Of a stretch of DNA of 64,000 nucleotides, positions 25,169-34,346 are shown piece by piece. Source of the stretch: Erwinia sorbitola (lineage in GTDB: Bacteria > Pseudomonadota > Gammaproteobacteria > Enterobacterales > Enterobacteriaceae); the NCBI RefSeq assembly GCF_009738185.1, contig NZ_CP046509.1, positions 3,413,501 to 3,477,500 of the forward strand, given 5' to 3'. The stretch's first letter is position 1; each line of letters begins with the position of its first letter. Made by a program: the position numbers and the translations under genes. The notes beneath the pieces were generated by a model. It was not told the DNA's origin, did not search any database, and saw nothing but the letters and a program-made list of their open reading frames with translations.

Positions 25169-25972
25169 ATGCGCTACAACATCAGTGCCCGTCTTATTTA
25201 TGACGCTACGGACGGCACCCTTACGCTTCCTGAAAGCAATGAACCTGACAGCCAGCTGTCGATTACCTCCAGCGCATTGCTCTACTTTTTCCTGTGCAAC
25301 CCCCAGGTCATCAGCCGCGATGATGTTCTCAAGAGGGTATGGGATGACAATGGGCTAACGTCATCCAACGCTAACCTCAACCAATATCTGAGCATGCTGC
25401 GTAAAACCTTCCGACTCTATGATATTGATAATATTATCATCACCGTTTCACGCGGGTATTTACAGCTCAATCCGGATATTGCCATTGAACAGCTGGATCT
25501 GCCGCCACAGTCGTTCGGGGAGGCAGAATCGTTCTCTGAGACGCCCGGCAATGAGCATGAGCCGCCTGTTGTGCTTTCCAGACCGCTTTCGGCACATGAA
25601 CGCGGTGTTTGCTGGTATATCGCCGGTGTCTGCCTGCTGACTATCGCTGTGTTGCTGGTTTTTTTAAGCTCAATTGGCAGCAAAGCATCCCATCCCATCA
25701 CCCTTACGCAGATGCCTCATGGCCAGTGTGAAATTGTTGCCAGCGATGAGATGCTGCGATCTGTGAGTGGCACTATTTACGGAAAAAATTTCGATGCCGT
25801 ACGCCAGGGGCTGGATTTAGCGTGCAAACCAGGTGAACGCTTTGTTTTTTTCTATGGTGACCGGTTAGATAACCATAATCTTGGCCGTGTTTTTCTCGCT
25901 CACTGCGCAAGCCATGAAGATAATCCGTTCGGATACTGCGATAACTATTTTTATTACTCATGGAAGTCGTGA
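25169..25972 (+). CDS. ToxR/CadC-like membrane-anchored transcription regulator
   Basis: This 267-residue protein has an N-terminal winged-helix (trans_reg_C) domain at about 10-100 (VISRDDVLKRVWDDNGLTSS, LNQYLSMLRKTF, IITVSRGYLQL). A Pro/Glu-rich linker and a single membrane helix (WYIAGVCLLTIAVLLVFLSS, about 150-169) follow, then a periplasmic domain with several cysteines (CEIV, DLACKPGE, AHCASHEDNPFGYCDN). This is the ToxR/CadC plan: a DNA-binding domain in the cytoplasm coupled to a periplasmic sensor. The next gene overlaps its stop and encodes a FidL-like membrane protein, a frequent partner. Its target could be the TPS island or the cut operon; neither is shown. Confidence 0.82.
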   Translation: MRYNISARLIYDATDGTLTLPESNEPDSQLSITSSALLYFFLCNPQVISRDDVLKRVWDDNGLTSSNANLNQYLSMLRKTFRLYDIDNIIITVSRGYLQLNPDIAIEQLDLPPQSFGEAESFSETPGNEHEPPVVLSRPLSAHERGVCWYIAGVCLLTIAVLLVFLSSIGSKASHPITLTQMPHGQCEIVASDEMLRSVSGTIYGKNFDAVRQGLDLACKPGERFVFFYGDRLDNHNLGRVFLAHCASHEDNPFGYCDNYFYYSWKS

Positions 25973-26490
25973 TGAAACTTGCTCCCCGTCCGTTTTTCGC
26001 TCTCTGTACGCTGTTTTTTTTCTGCGCCGCCGGCTTCAGTGCGTGGAAGCTGCTGCCAACAAAAAATGCCGGAGTGATGCGCTGCTCCAGCCGGGCCATA
26101 ATGCGCTTTGAGAACATGGAAAAAGAGAACGTTAATGGCAATATCCATTTTAACTTTGGCGCCAACGGCAAAGGCTCGATGGTAGTTGAAGGCTACACTG
26201 ATTCCGCCGCCGGATGGCTCTATCTGCAACGCTATGTCAAATTCAACTATGTCAGTAAGCGTATCTCACTGACAGAACGCCACTATCTGATCAGCAATTG
26301 GGAATCCAGTGCATCATCGATTGATGAGTCGCCGGATGTTATCTTCGCTTACTTTATGCGTGAGATGTCTGACAGCCGTGACGGCCTGCTGTTGAACGCG
26401 CAGAAACTCAATGAAAAGGCCATCCTGCTCAGTTCCATCAACTCCCCTCTCTTTATCTGCAACCTGAAATCCGGCAGTAAATTTGACTAA
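25972..26490 (+). CDS. FidL-like membrane protein
   Basis: This 172-residue protein starts at the ATG in the TGATG junction with the regulator (an upstream in-frame ATG at 25960 is possible). It has an N-terminal signal anchor (FFALCTLFFFCAAGFSAWKL) and a periplasmic domain with the GNIHFNFGANGKGSMVVEG and RYVKFNYVSKRISLTERHY segments typical of FidL-like proteins found beside ToxR-type regulators. Molecular function is not established. By analogy with ToxS and similar partners it may stabilise or modulate the regulator in the periplasm. Confidence 0.75.
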   Translation: MKLAPRPFFALCTLFFFCAAGFSAWKLLPTKNAGVMRCSSRAIMRFENMEKENVNGNIHFNFGANGKGSMVVEGYTDSAAGWLYLQRYVKFNYVSKRISLTERHYLISNWESSASSIDESPDVIFAYFMREMSDSRDGLLLNAQKLNEKAILLSSINSPLFICNLKSGSKFD

Positions 26491-26895
26491 CATCACACTG
26501 TGGTTTTCATCCCGACGCCCCTCCCCTTATATAACTATTTTTCGTATTTAGCCTGCGTCCTAAAACATGATCTTCCCCACACTTAATACGTGCGGCCACC
26601 ACCACAAATTCGCATTAAATTATCAAGTTTTTAACAACTTCAGCCACGCCATTATTTGGCGAAAAACCCGCCATAGCCATCATATAGAGCTTAAATAAAA
26701 ACAGCATAAATACATAAACGGGATGCTAAAAACACCTTATTAAAAGCATAAAAAACTAAATACTTCCGTTAAGTGGATTTAAATTCCATTCAATATCTCA
26801 TTCCCTATAGTAAAAAACGAACACCGATTCTGCGTAATAACGCTATGACGCGGACGGTTTCCCCAAATCACAAAACCTGTCTGGAGGAGATCACC
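26491..26895 (+). promoter_or_regulatory. Upstream region of the choline microcompartment operon
   Basis: This 405-nt stretch separates FidL from the first shell gene and must contain the main cut promoter. It is AT-rich and then less so towards the start, with a strong GGAGGAGA ribosome-binding site at 26883-26890. An in-frame upstream ATG (26773) would add 41 non-family residues and is not used. I searched for full FNR and CRP palindromes and found only half-sites, so no operator is claimed. Confidence 0.45.
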
Positions 26896-27174
26896 ATGGG
26901 TGATGCATTAGGACTCATCGAAACCAAAGGTCTGGTGGCCTGTATAGAAGCAGCTGATGCGATGTGTAAAGCCGCCAACGTTGAGCTGATCGGCTATGAA
27001 AACGTCGGTTCAGGGCTGGTCACCGCGATGGTGAAAGGCGATGTCGGTGCAGTGAAAGCAGCGGTGGACTCGGGCGTGGAATCGGCGCAGCGCATTGGTG
27101 AAGTGGTGACCTCGCTGGTCATTGCACGACCACATAACGACATCAACAAAATTGTCATTAAACACAAGGCCTGA
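26896..27174 (+). CDS. cmcA: Microcompartment hexameric shell protein CmcA
   Basis: This 92-residue BMC-H protein of the PduA/EutM/CcmK type starts MGDALGLIETKGLVACIEAA. It has the pore loop around ENVGSGLVTAMV and the edge motif VIARPHND, both typical of shell hexamers. It forms tiles of the polyhedral shell around CutC. Start chosen at the codon after GGAGGAGA. Two almost identical genes follow directly, the arrangement of type II cut operons. Confidence 0.95.
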   Translation: MGDALGLIETKGLVACIEAADAMCKAANVELIGYENVGSGLVTAMVKGDVGAVKAAVDSGVESAQRIGEVVTSLVIARPHNDINKIVIKHKA

Positions 27175-27191
27175 GGGCCAGGAGAGCACAA

Positions 27192-27476
27192 ATGGGTGAT
27201 GCATTAGGTCTGATTGAAACCAAAGGTCTGGTCGCCTGCATTGAAGCGGCAGATGCGATGTGTAAAGCCGCCAACGTTGAGCTGATTGGCTATGAAAACG
27301 TCGGTTCTGGCCTGGTTACCGCGATGGTGAAAGGTGATGTTGGCGCGGTAAAAGCGGCGGTGGACTCGGGCGTGGAATCGGCGCAGCGCATTGGTGAAGT
27401 GGTGACTTCGCTGGTCATTGCCCGCCCGCATAACGACATCAGTAAGATCGTCTCACATTACAAAATCGCAGAATAA
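27192..27476 (+). CDS. cmcB: Microcompartment hexameric shell protein CmcB
   Basis: This 94-residue BMC-H protein is nearly identical to the preceding gene up to VIARPHNDI and then ends SKIVSHYKIAE instead of NKIVIKHKA. It has the same pore loop. A GGAGAG ribosome-binding site precedes the start. It lies 17 nt after cmcA. Confidence 0.95.
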   Translation: MGDALGLIETKGLVACIEAADAMCKAANVELIGYENVGSGLVTAMVKGDVGAVKAAVDSGVESAQRIGEVVTSLVIARPHNDISKIVSHYKIAE

Positions 27477-27490
27477 CCGGAGAACAACTG

Positions 27491-27769
27491 ATGAAAGAAG
27501 CACTTGGTCTGATTGAAACCAAAGGTCTGGTGGCCTGCATAGAAGCAGCGGATGCGATGTGTAAAGCCGCCAATGTTGAGCTGATTGGTTACGAGAACGT
27601 TGGTTCAGGTCTGGTAACCGCGATGGTGAAAGGCGACGTTGGCGCAGTAAAAGCCGCCGTTGACTCCGGCGTGGAATCAGCGAAACGAATTGGCGAAGTC
27701 GTCACTTATCGGGTGATTGCACGGCCACATAACGATATTGAGAAAATCGCAGCACAGCACAAAGCATGA
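27491..27769 (+). CDS. cmcC: Microcompartment hexameric shell protein CmcC
   Basis: This is the third BMC-H copy, 92 residues, starting MKEALGLIETKGL. It differs from the other two at the N-terminus, at SAKRIGEVVTYRVIARP (the others have SAQRIGEVVTSLVIARP) and in the C-terminal tail. The change lies in the conserved strand before the hexamer-edge ARPH motif, so it could alter tile contacts. The pore loop is unchanged. Confidence 0.95.
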   Translation: MKEALGLIETKGLVACIEAADAMCKAANVELIGYENVGSGLVTAMVKGDVGAVKAAVDSGVESAKRIGEVVTYRVIARPHNDIEKIAAQHKA

Positions 27770-27822
27770 CCTGACCGGTAACGCCCCATCCCCACTCTTT
27801 TAGTCTGAAGAAGGATAGACTC

Positions 27823-29430
27823 ATGATCGAACTGGATTACGATTTGCGCTCCCGACAGCATGTCCGGGAACTGGTACGTAGCGCCAAAAAGGCCCAGGCA
27901 ACGCTGGCTACTTTTACGCAACAGCAAATCGACGCCATTGTGAAAAACGTGGCCCAGGAGGCTGCACATCACGCCGAATCGCTGGCGAAAATGGCCGCAG
28001 AAGAGACCGGTTTTGGCAACTGGCAGGATAAAGTTCTGAAGAACCGTTTTGCCTCGCTGCGCGTTTACGACGCGATTAAAGATATAAAAACCATCGGCAT
28101 CATTCATGACGATCAGATAAATAAAGTGATGGATGTGGGCGTGCCGCTGGGAGTGATTTGTGCACTGGTGCCGTCAACCAATCCAACTTCTACCGTTATC
28201 TACAAAGCACTGATTGCCCTGAAAGCCGGCAACGCGATTATCTTCTCTCCGCATCCTGGAGCTCGCCAGTGCAGCTTGAAAACCATTGAAATCGTTAAAC
28301 GTGCGGCAGAAGCAGCAGGTGCCCCCGCCGGATGTGTTGATACCATTAGTGAGCTGACGCTGGAGGCCACTTCCGAGCTGATGCACAGCAAAGAGGTGTC
28401 GTTAATTCTGGCCACCGGCGGTGAAGGAATGGTACGTGCAGCCTATGCCTCCGGCACCCCAACCATCAGCGGCGGTCCGGGAAACGGCCCGGCATTTATC
28501 GAACGCAGCGCCGATATTCATCATGCAGTGAAAGATATTATTACCAGTAAAACCTTCGATAACGGCGTGATCTGCGCCTCCGAGCAGTCGATAATCGTTG
28601 AACGTTGCATTTACAACGAAGTGATCCGCGAGCTGGAATCTCAGGGCGCGTATTTTATGAACGAAAGCGAAGCAGCGAAAATCGCCTCCCTGCTGCTGCG
28701 CCCTAACGGCTCTATCAACCCAAAAGTGGTTGGCAAATCTGCGCTGACCCTCAGCCAGATGGCCGGGTTCAGTATCCCCACCAGCACCCGCGTACTGATT
28801 GCCGAGCAGAGCGTCGTCTCTCGCCAGAACCCCTACTCCAGAGAAAAACTATGCCCGGTTCTCGGTCTCTATGTTGAAGAGGACTGGAAGGCAGCGTGTC
28901 AGCGCGTAGTGGAACTGCTGACTAACGAAGGTCTCGGCCATACCCTGGTGATCCATACCCGTAATCAAGACGTCATTCGCCAGTTTAGCCTTGAAAAGCC
29001 GGTAAACCGCATTTTGGTTAACACACCAGCAGCGCTGGGTGGCATTGGTGCAACCACCAATCTGAATCCGGCACTGACCCTGGGTTGCGGTGCCGTCGGC
29101 GGTGGCTCCAGCTCCGATAACGTTGGCCCGATGAACCTGCTGAACATCCGCAAAGTTGGCTACGGCGTTCGCTCCATTGAAGAACTACGCAGCCCAGGCA
29201 GCCGCCCTGAACCACAGCCAGCAAGAGTGGTACCAGGTGACAATCCGTGCCACAGCATCCTCGATGATGTTCGTTTCGCTCCACCATCTGCAAATGCACC
29301 TGTCACCAGCAGCACAGCTGCAGCAGACGACCGTTTCACGACCGCCGCCAGCAGCGCCGCTCAGGGTGAAATTACCGAACAAAATGTGGAACGCGTTATT
29401 CGTCAGGTGCTGGAAGGCCTGGGAAAATAA
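27823..29430 (+). CDS. cutF: CoA-acylating acetaldehyde dehydrogenase CutF
   Basis: This 535-residue protein belongs to the PduP/EutE aldehyde dehydrogenase superfamily. The catalytic cysteine is Cys251 in GVICASEQS, and the family segments PSTNPTSTVIYKALIALKAG and GGPGNGPAF are present. It would oxidise acetaldehyde from choline cleavage to acetyl-CoA with NAD+. A Pro/Ala/Ser-rich linker (about 465-515) leads to a C-terminal amphipathic helix (QNVERVIRQVLEGLGK). Such helices act as encapsulation peptides, here at the C-terminus as in glycyl-radical compartments. It stands between cmcC and cmcD. Confidence 0.93.
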   Translation: MIELDYDLRSRQHVRELVRSAKKAQATLATFTQQQIDAIVKNVAQEAAHHAESLAKMAAEETGFGNWQDKVLKNRFASLRVYDAIKDIKTIGIIHDDQINKVMDVGVPLGVICALVPSTNPTSTVIYKALIALKAGNAIIFSPHPGARQCSLKTIEIVKRAAEAAGAPAGCVDTISELTLEATSELMHSKEVSLILATGGEGMVRAAYASGTPTISGGPGNGPAFIERSADIHHAVKDIITSKTFDNGVICASEQSIIVERCIYNEVIRELESQGAYFMNESEAAKIASLLLRPNGSINPKVVGKSALTLSQMAGFSIPTSTRVLIAEQSVVSRQNPYSREKLCPVLGLYVEEDWKAACQRVVELLTNEGLGHTLVIHTRNQDVIRQFSLEKPVNRILVNTPAALGGIGATTNLNPALTLGCGAVGGGSSSDNVGPMNLLNIRKVGYGVRSIEELRSPGSRPEPQPARVVPGDNPCHSILDDVRFAPPSANAPVTSSTAAADDRFTTAASSAAQGEITEQNVERVIRQVLEGLGK

Positions 29431-29455
29431 CGCACTGAAATAAGGCGATAAAACA

Positions 29456-29713
29456 ATGATTCTCGCAAAGGTAACCGGACATGTCGTCGCTACGCAAAAA
29501 AGCGATGAGCTACGCGGCAGCAACCTGCTGCTGGTCACTAAATTAGATGATGACCAGCAGCCGATGAAAGACCAGACCTGGGTCGCGGTCGATAGCGTTG
29601 GAGCAGGTATGCACGACATCGTGCTGGCTGAGGAGTATTTCGCGCTTAACAAAGACCGCTACAAAGCCATGTCGGTGGTGGCCATTGTCGAGAAAGTGTT
29701 TCGGGATCGCTGA
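29456..29713 (+). CDS. cmcD: Microcompartment pentameric vertex protein CmcD (EutN/CcmL family)
   Basis: This 85-residue BMC-P protein starts MILAKVTGHVVATQKSDELR and has the GSNLLLVTKLD and VAVDSVGAGMHDIVLAEE segments typical of EutN/CcmL/PduN. Pentamers of this family close the vertices of the shell. It is placed between the aldehyde and alcohol dehydrogenases in the usual type II cut order. Confidence 0.94.
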   Translation: MILAKVTGHVVATQKSDELRGSNLLLVTKLDDDQQPMKDQTWVAVDSVGAGMHDIVLAEEYFALNKDRYKAMSVVAIVEKVFRDR

Positions 29714-29727
29714 GGAGTTAATAACCA

Positions 29728-30879
29728 ATGAGTGAATTTTTGCTGAAACCCCGGATCCGCTTTGGTCAGGACGCACTGACCGTGCTGAACGAGCTGCCCG
29801 CCCGTAGCGTACTGCTGGTAACCGATCAGGCGATGGTTAAGTTTGGCCTCGCCGGTCGCGTAATGCAGATGCTGCAACCACGCGGCATCGCCTTACAGGT
29901 CTGGGACGACGTGGTGGCCGATCCGGATATCGCCACCGTGGTACGCGGTATGAAGCTGATGGACAACAGCTATCCGGATACGGTTATCGCCCTTGGCGGT
30001 GGTTCGGTAATTGATGCAGCCAAAGCGGTTATTTTCGCCCTGGCAAAAACCCGTCCGGACGCTCAACGCCAGCGCCCTTGCTTCGTGGCAATTCCCACCA
30101 CCAGCGGTACCGGTTCAGAAGTTACCGCTTTTTCGGTGGTGAAAGCTCACGCTGAAAAACTGGTGCTGGTGGATCCTTCTCTGCTGCCGGATATCGCTAT
30201 TCTTGACCCGGCGCTGGTGGCCTCAGTACCTCCCGCCATCACCGCCGACACCGGTATGGACGTGCTTTGTCACGCGCTTGAAGCCTATGTTTCACGCGCT
30301 GCCAGCGATTTTTCTGACGCACTGGCAGAGAAGACGGTACAGCAGGTGTTCCGCTATCTGCCTACCTGCTGGCGTAGCGGTGACAACCTGCTGGCACGGG
30401 AAAAAATGCATAACGCTTCCTGCATGGCTGGCATGGCATTTACCAATGCATCCCTCGGAATTACTCATAGCCTCGCCCACGCATTAGGCGGCGTATTCCG
30501 CGTACCCCATGGCCGCGCTAATGCGCTGTTGATGGCGGAAGTCGTGGCATGGAACGCCGACTATCAGGGGGAGTGTGACACAGAAGCCGCCCGCAAATAT
30601 GCCCGTCTGGCACACCTGCTGGATCTGCCTGCACAAACCCCACGGCAGGGCGTGACCAGCCTGCTGGTGGCTATCAGGGCGCTGAAAGATGAGATGGCCA
30701 TGCCTGATGGCATCCGCGATACCGGGATCAAGGCCACCGATTTTGAACACCAGCTGCCGGAAATGGTAGGCCAGGCGCTGCGCGACAGCTGTACCCCAAC
30801 CAATCCGCGCACGCCTGACGCTCAGGGATTAATTGATATCTATCGCCGGGCATGGATCGGCCAACCTGAACAAGATTAA
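29728..30879 (+). CDS. cutO: Iron-containing alcohol dehydrogenase CutO
   Basis: This 383-residue protein has the group III Fe-ADH motifs: GGGSVIDAAK (nucleotide binding), PTTSGTGSEVTAFSVV, and metal-ligand histidines in CHALEAYVS, ITHSLAHALGG and VPHGRANA. It would reduce acetaldehyde to ethanol and so regenerate NAD+ inside the compartment for CutF. GAGGAG precedes the start. Confidence 0.93.
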   Translation: MSEFLLKPRIRFGQDALTVLNELPARSVLLVTDQAMVKFGLAGRVMQMLQPRGIALQVWDDVVADPDIATVVRGMKLMDNSYPDTVIALGGGSVIDAAKAVIFALAKTRPDAQRQRPCFVAIPTTSGTGSEVTAFSVVKAHAEKLVLVDPSLLPDIAILDPALVASVPPAITADTGMDVLCHALEAYVSRAASDFSDALAEKTVQQVFRYLPTCWRSGDNLLAREKMHNASCMAGMAFTNASLGITHSLAHALGGVFRVPHGRANALLMAEVVAWNADYQGECDTEAARKYARLAHLLDLPAQTPRQGVTSLLVAIRALKDEMAMPDGIRDTGIKATDFEHQLPEMVGQALRDSCTPTNPRTPDAQGLIDIYRRAWIGQPEQD

Positions 30880-30897
30880 AAAATTGGAGACTCTACC

Positions 30898-33800
30898 ATG
30901 GCAAATTACAGCCTAACGCCACGCGTCAAAGTGCTGGCAGAACGTTTACTCACTCATAAAAGCACGCTGTGTACTGAACATGCCTCGCTGCTGAACGTCC
31001 TTGATAACGATATCGCTGGCGTACCCGCCGCCGTAAAACCAGCACGACGCTTCTATGAACTGATGCGCCAGCTGCCGCTCAACATCAGCCCTGATGAACT
31101 GATCGTCGGCAACCAGACCCGTAAACCACACGGGGCGGTTTTCCATGACGAGAGCACTGCGCAGCGCGCATCGGTCTTTCAGTTCCTTAATCTCAACAGC
31201 GATCTGGACTCAGCGGATTATAAGCTGGTGATCGAAAAAGGCGTGCTGGCGATCAAACACCAGCTCGAAGAGAAAACTCGCTCGCTGGGCAGTGCCGTCA
31301 GCCGCAGCAGTATGGATGAGGTTAACGGCTGCCGCGCAGCGATCTATGCCTGCGACGGCCTGCTCGCTCTGGCACAGAATCTGGCCAGTAGCGCTGAAAC
31401 TCTGGCCGCCGCCGAAAGTAATGCATTCCGCCAGGCCGAACTGCTCGACAGCGCCGCTATTCTGCACCATGTTCCGGCCCATCCGGCACGTAACTTTAAA
31501 GAAGCCTGCCAGGCATTCTATCTGTTCCAGCTGGCGCTACAGCTGGATAATGGCAGCTACGCAGTGAATCCGGAAGGAGCTGACAAAGCCCTGCTCTCCT
31601 GGTATCAGCGCGATATTGACAGTGGCCATCTTACTCCTCAGCAGGCCTATGAGATCGTCGAGAGCCTGTGGTTTAAACTGGCAGAATTAAGCGAAGTTCG
31701 CGCTGCCAGCGCTATCGATGGCTATCCAATGTTTGACGCCCTGCGCCATGGTTCCAGCCTCGACGATGCCAGCGTGGTGATTAATCCGCTGTCAGAGATG
31801 TTCCTGAGTGCACAGCGTAACCTCAGCGCCCTGAACCTGCCGGTACGCCTGTTCAGCAGCGTTCAGGCCGTGTCTGCTGCGCCATTTGCCGCTTACAGCA
31901 ACGCGGCGGTGATGGAAGGATTAACCCCGCGCCTGCAACGCCTGCGCAATAATTACCTCGAGGCACGCCCGAGCGTCTCAATCTATCGTGCGCTGGCCTT
32001 TACCAAGGTGGTCAAAGCCAATCCGGGAATGCCAACCATTCTGTTACGCGCTAAAGCCTTCCGCCATGCCTGTGAAACCGCGCCGATTCTTATCCAGGAC
32101 GATGAGTTGATTGTCGGCCACCCGTGCGGTAAAGCACGTGCTGGCGCATTTTCACCCGATATAGCCTGGCGTTGGGTTCGTGACGAACTGGACACCATGA
32201 GCACACGCCCGCAGGATCCGTTTGAGATCAGCGAAGAAGATAAAAAGACGATTCGCGAAGAGATTGTGCCGTTCTGGGAAGGCCGCTCGCTGGATGAAAT
32301 TTGTGAAGCGCAATATCGTGAGGCCGGCGTTTGGGAGTTCAGCGGCGAAACGTTCGTCAGCGACCTCTCCTATCACCAGATTAACGGCGGCGGCGATACC
32401 TGCCCGGGCTACGACGTCCTGTTATTCACCAAAGGAATGAACGGTATTAAAGCTGACGCGCAGAACCGTCTTGCGCAGTTAAGCATGGAGAACCCGGAAG
32501 ATATCGACCGTATTTACTACTATAAAGCGGCGATTGAAACCTGTGATGGGGTGATTAATTATTCCCATCGCATCGCATCTCACGCCCGTGAACTGGCGGC
32601 TAAAGAGCAGAATGCCCAGCGTCGCGCCGAACTTCTGACCATTGCTGAAGTAAACCAGAATGTACCGGCTAATCCACCTAAAACCTTCCAGGAAGCGTTG
32701 CAGAGTATCTGGACCGTCGAGTCACTGTTTGAAGTGGAAGAGAACCAGACCGGGCTGTCGCTGGGGCGCGTTGACCAGTACTGCTACCCGATGTTTGAAG
32801 CCGATATCCGCGAAGGGCGTCTGACCCATGAAGGCGCACTGGAGATGATGCAGGCCTTTATCATCAAATGTGCCGAACTGATGTGGATGTCCAGCGAGCT
32901 GGGAGCGAAGTACTTCGCCGGTTATCAACCGTTTATCAACCTGACCGTTGGCGGCCAGAAACGTACCGGTGGCGATGCCTGTAACGACCTGACCTATCTG
33001 ATTATGGACGCGGTGCGCTTTGTGAAGGTTTATCAGCCATCGCTGGCCTGCCGTATTCACAACCAGTCCCCGATAAAATATATGGAAAAAATCGTCGACG
33101 TGGTGAAAGCAGGTATGGGCTTCCCGGCCTGCCACTTCGATGACTCGCATATCAAGATGATGCTGCGTAAAGGCTTCGATTTCGAAGACGCCCGTGACTA
33201 CTGCCTGATGGGCTGCGTTGAGCCGCAGAAATCTGGCCGTATCTATCAGTGGACATCGACCGGCTATACCCAGTGGCCAATCGCTATTGAGTTCGTACTT
33301 AACCGCGGTCGCATGGTGCTGTTTGACAGCTATCAGGGACTGGATACCGGCGACCTGCGCGAGCTGCGCACCTTTGAAGAGTTCGATGCTGCGGTGAAAA
33401 AGCAGATTGAGCATATCGTCCGCCTGTCGGCAATCGGTACGGTCATCAGCCAGCGCGTCCACCGTGATGTGGCACCAAAGCCGCTGATGTCGCTGCTGGT
33501 AGAAGGCTGCATGGAGAGTGGTAAAGACGTCGCCGCAGGGGGTGCCATGATCAACCACGGCCCGGGGCTGATCTTCTCCGGTCTGGCGACCTATGTCGAC
33601 TCCATCGCCGCCATTCGCAAGCTGGTGTATGAAGATAAAAAATACACTCTTGAGCAAATCCGTGATGCCCTGCTGGCTAACTTTGAAGGTTACGAAGCGC
33701 TGCGCCGCGACTGCCTGAATGCGCCGAAGTACGGAAATGACGATAACTACGTCGATCAGTACGCGCTCGATATCACCGAGTGGACAGAGAGAGAGTGCCG

Positions 33801-34290
33801 TAAGTACAAGATGCTCTACTCCCTCCTCAGCCATGGCACTTTATCTATCTCAAATAATACGCCGATTGGTGAACTGACTAACGCCACGCCGAACGGACGC
33901 CTCGCATGGATGCCACTCTCTGACGGCATCAGCCCGACGCAGGGCGCGGATAAACATGGCCCGACCGCGATTATTAAGTCTGTAAGCAAAATGAACGTGG
34001 AAACCATGAATATCGGTATGGTGCACAACTTTAAGTTCCTGAAAGGGTTGCTGGATACCACTGAAGGGCGTCAGGGACTGATCACTCTGCTGCGCACCGC
34101 CTCAATTCTCGGCAACGGCCAGATGCAGTTCAGCTATGTCGATAACGAAGTACTGAAAAAAGCGCAGCAAGAACCGGAGAAATACCGCGATCTGATTGTA
34201 CGCGTCGCCGGATACAGCGCCTACTTCGTCGAGCTGTGCAAAGAAGTTCAGGACGAAATCATTAGCCGTACGGTTATTGAGAAGTTCTGA
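30898..34290 (+). CDS. cutC: Choline trimethylamine-lyase CutC (long, type II form)
   Basis: This 1130-residue glycyl radical enzyme splits choline into trimethylamine and acetaldehyde under anoxic conditions. The thiyl-radical cysteine and general-base glutamate are in GCVEP (Cys773, Glu775). The glycyl radical is in RVAGYSAYF (Gly1105). Type I CutC is about 840-850 residues; the extra N-terminal part of about 335 residues here is characteristic of the gammaproteobacterial type II enzyme. That extension is a degenerate copy of the following segment: LTPR at 6-9 and 342-345, DELIVG at 66-71 and 402-407. It is followed by its activase CutD. An anti-sense frame of 370 codons (32722-33834) is a shadow. 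Confidence 0.95.
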   Translation: MANYSLTPRVKVLAERLLTHKSTLCTEHASLLNVLDNDIAGVPAAVKPARRFYELMRQLPLNISPDELIVGNQTRKPHGAVFHDESTAQRASVFQFLNLNSDLDSADYKLVIEKGVLAIKHQLEEKTRSLGSAVSRSSMDEVNGCRAAIYACDGLLALAQNLASSAETLAAAESNAFRQAELLDSAAILHHVPAHPARNFKEACQAFYLFQLALQLDNGSYAVNPEGADKALLSWYQRDIDSGHLTPQQAYEIVESLWFKLAELSEVRAASAIDGYPMFDALRHGSSLDDASVVINPLSEMFLSAQRNLSALNLPVRLFSSVQAVSAAPFAAYSNAAVMEGLTPRLQRLRNNYLEARPSVSIYRALAFTKVVKANPGMPTILLRAKAFRHACETAPILIQDDELIVGHPCGKARAGAFSPDIAWRWVRDELDTMSTRPQDPFEISEEDKKTIREEIVPFWEGRSLDEICEAQYREAGVWEFSGETFVSDLSYHQINGGGDTCPGYDVLLFTKGMNGIKADAQNRLAQLSMENPEDIDRIYYYKAAIETCDGVINYSHRIASHARELAAKEQNAQRRAELLTIAEVNQNVPANPPKTFQEALQSIWTVESLFEVEENQTGLSLGRVDQYCYPMFEADIREGRLTHEGALEMMQAFIIKCAELMWMSSELGAKYFAGYQPFINLTVGGQKRTGGDACNDLTYLIMDAVRFVKVYQPSLACRIHNQSPIKYMEKIVDVVKAGMGFPACHFDDSHIKMMLRKGFDFEDARDYCLMGCVEPQKSGRIYQWTSTGYTQWPIAIEFVLNRGRMVLFDSYQGLDTGDLRELRTFEEFDAAVKKQIEHIVRLSAIGTVISQRVHRDVAPKPLMSLLVEGCMESGKDVAAGGAMINHGPGLIFSGLATYVDSIAAIRKLVYEDKKYTLEQIRDALLANFEGYEALRRDCLNAPKYGNDDNYVDQYALDITEWTERECRKYKMLYSLLSHGTLSISNNTPIGELTNATPNGRLAWMPLSDGISPTQGADKHGPTAIIKSVSKMNVETMNIGMVHNFKFLKGLLDTTEGRQGLITLLRTASILGNGQMQFSYVDNEVLKKAQQEPEKYRDLIVRVAGYSAYFVELCKEVQDEIISRTVIEKF

Positions 34291-34346
34291 TAAAGAGACG
34301 GAAGTTAATGGACAAGGACGTCCGCGCTTATCTGTAGGGGGCAAAT

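Noticed and set aside
26773..26895. 41-residue N-terminal extension of CmcA
   Set aside because: The extension has no family similarity, and the strong GGAGGAGA site points to the start at 26896.
26490..26895. Possible FNR or CRP sites upstream of the choline operon
   Set aside because: Only half-sites such as TTATCAA were seen; no full palindrome, so no regulator is assigned.
32722..33834. 370-codon minus-strand frame opposite cutC
   Set aside because: It lies fully within the conserved catalytic part of cutC and has no recognisable domain; long antisense frames are common in GC-balanced, strongly coding genes.
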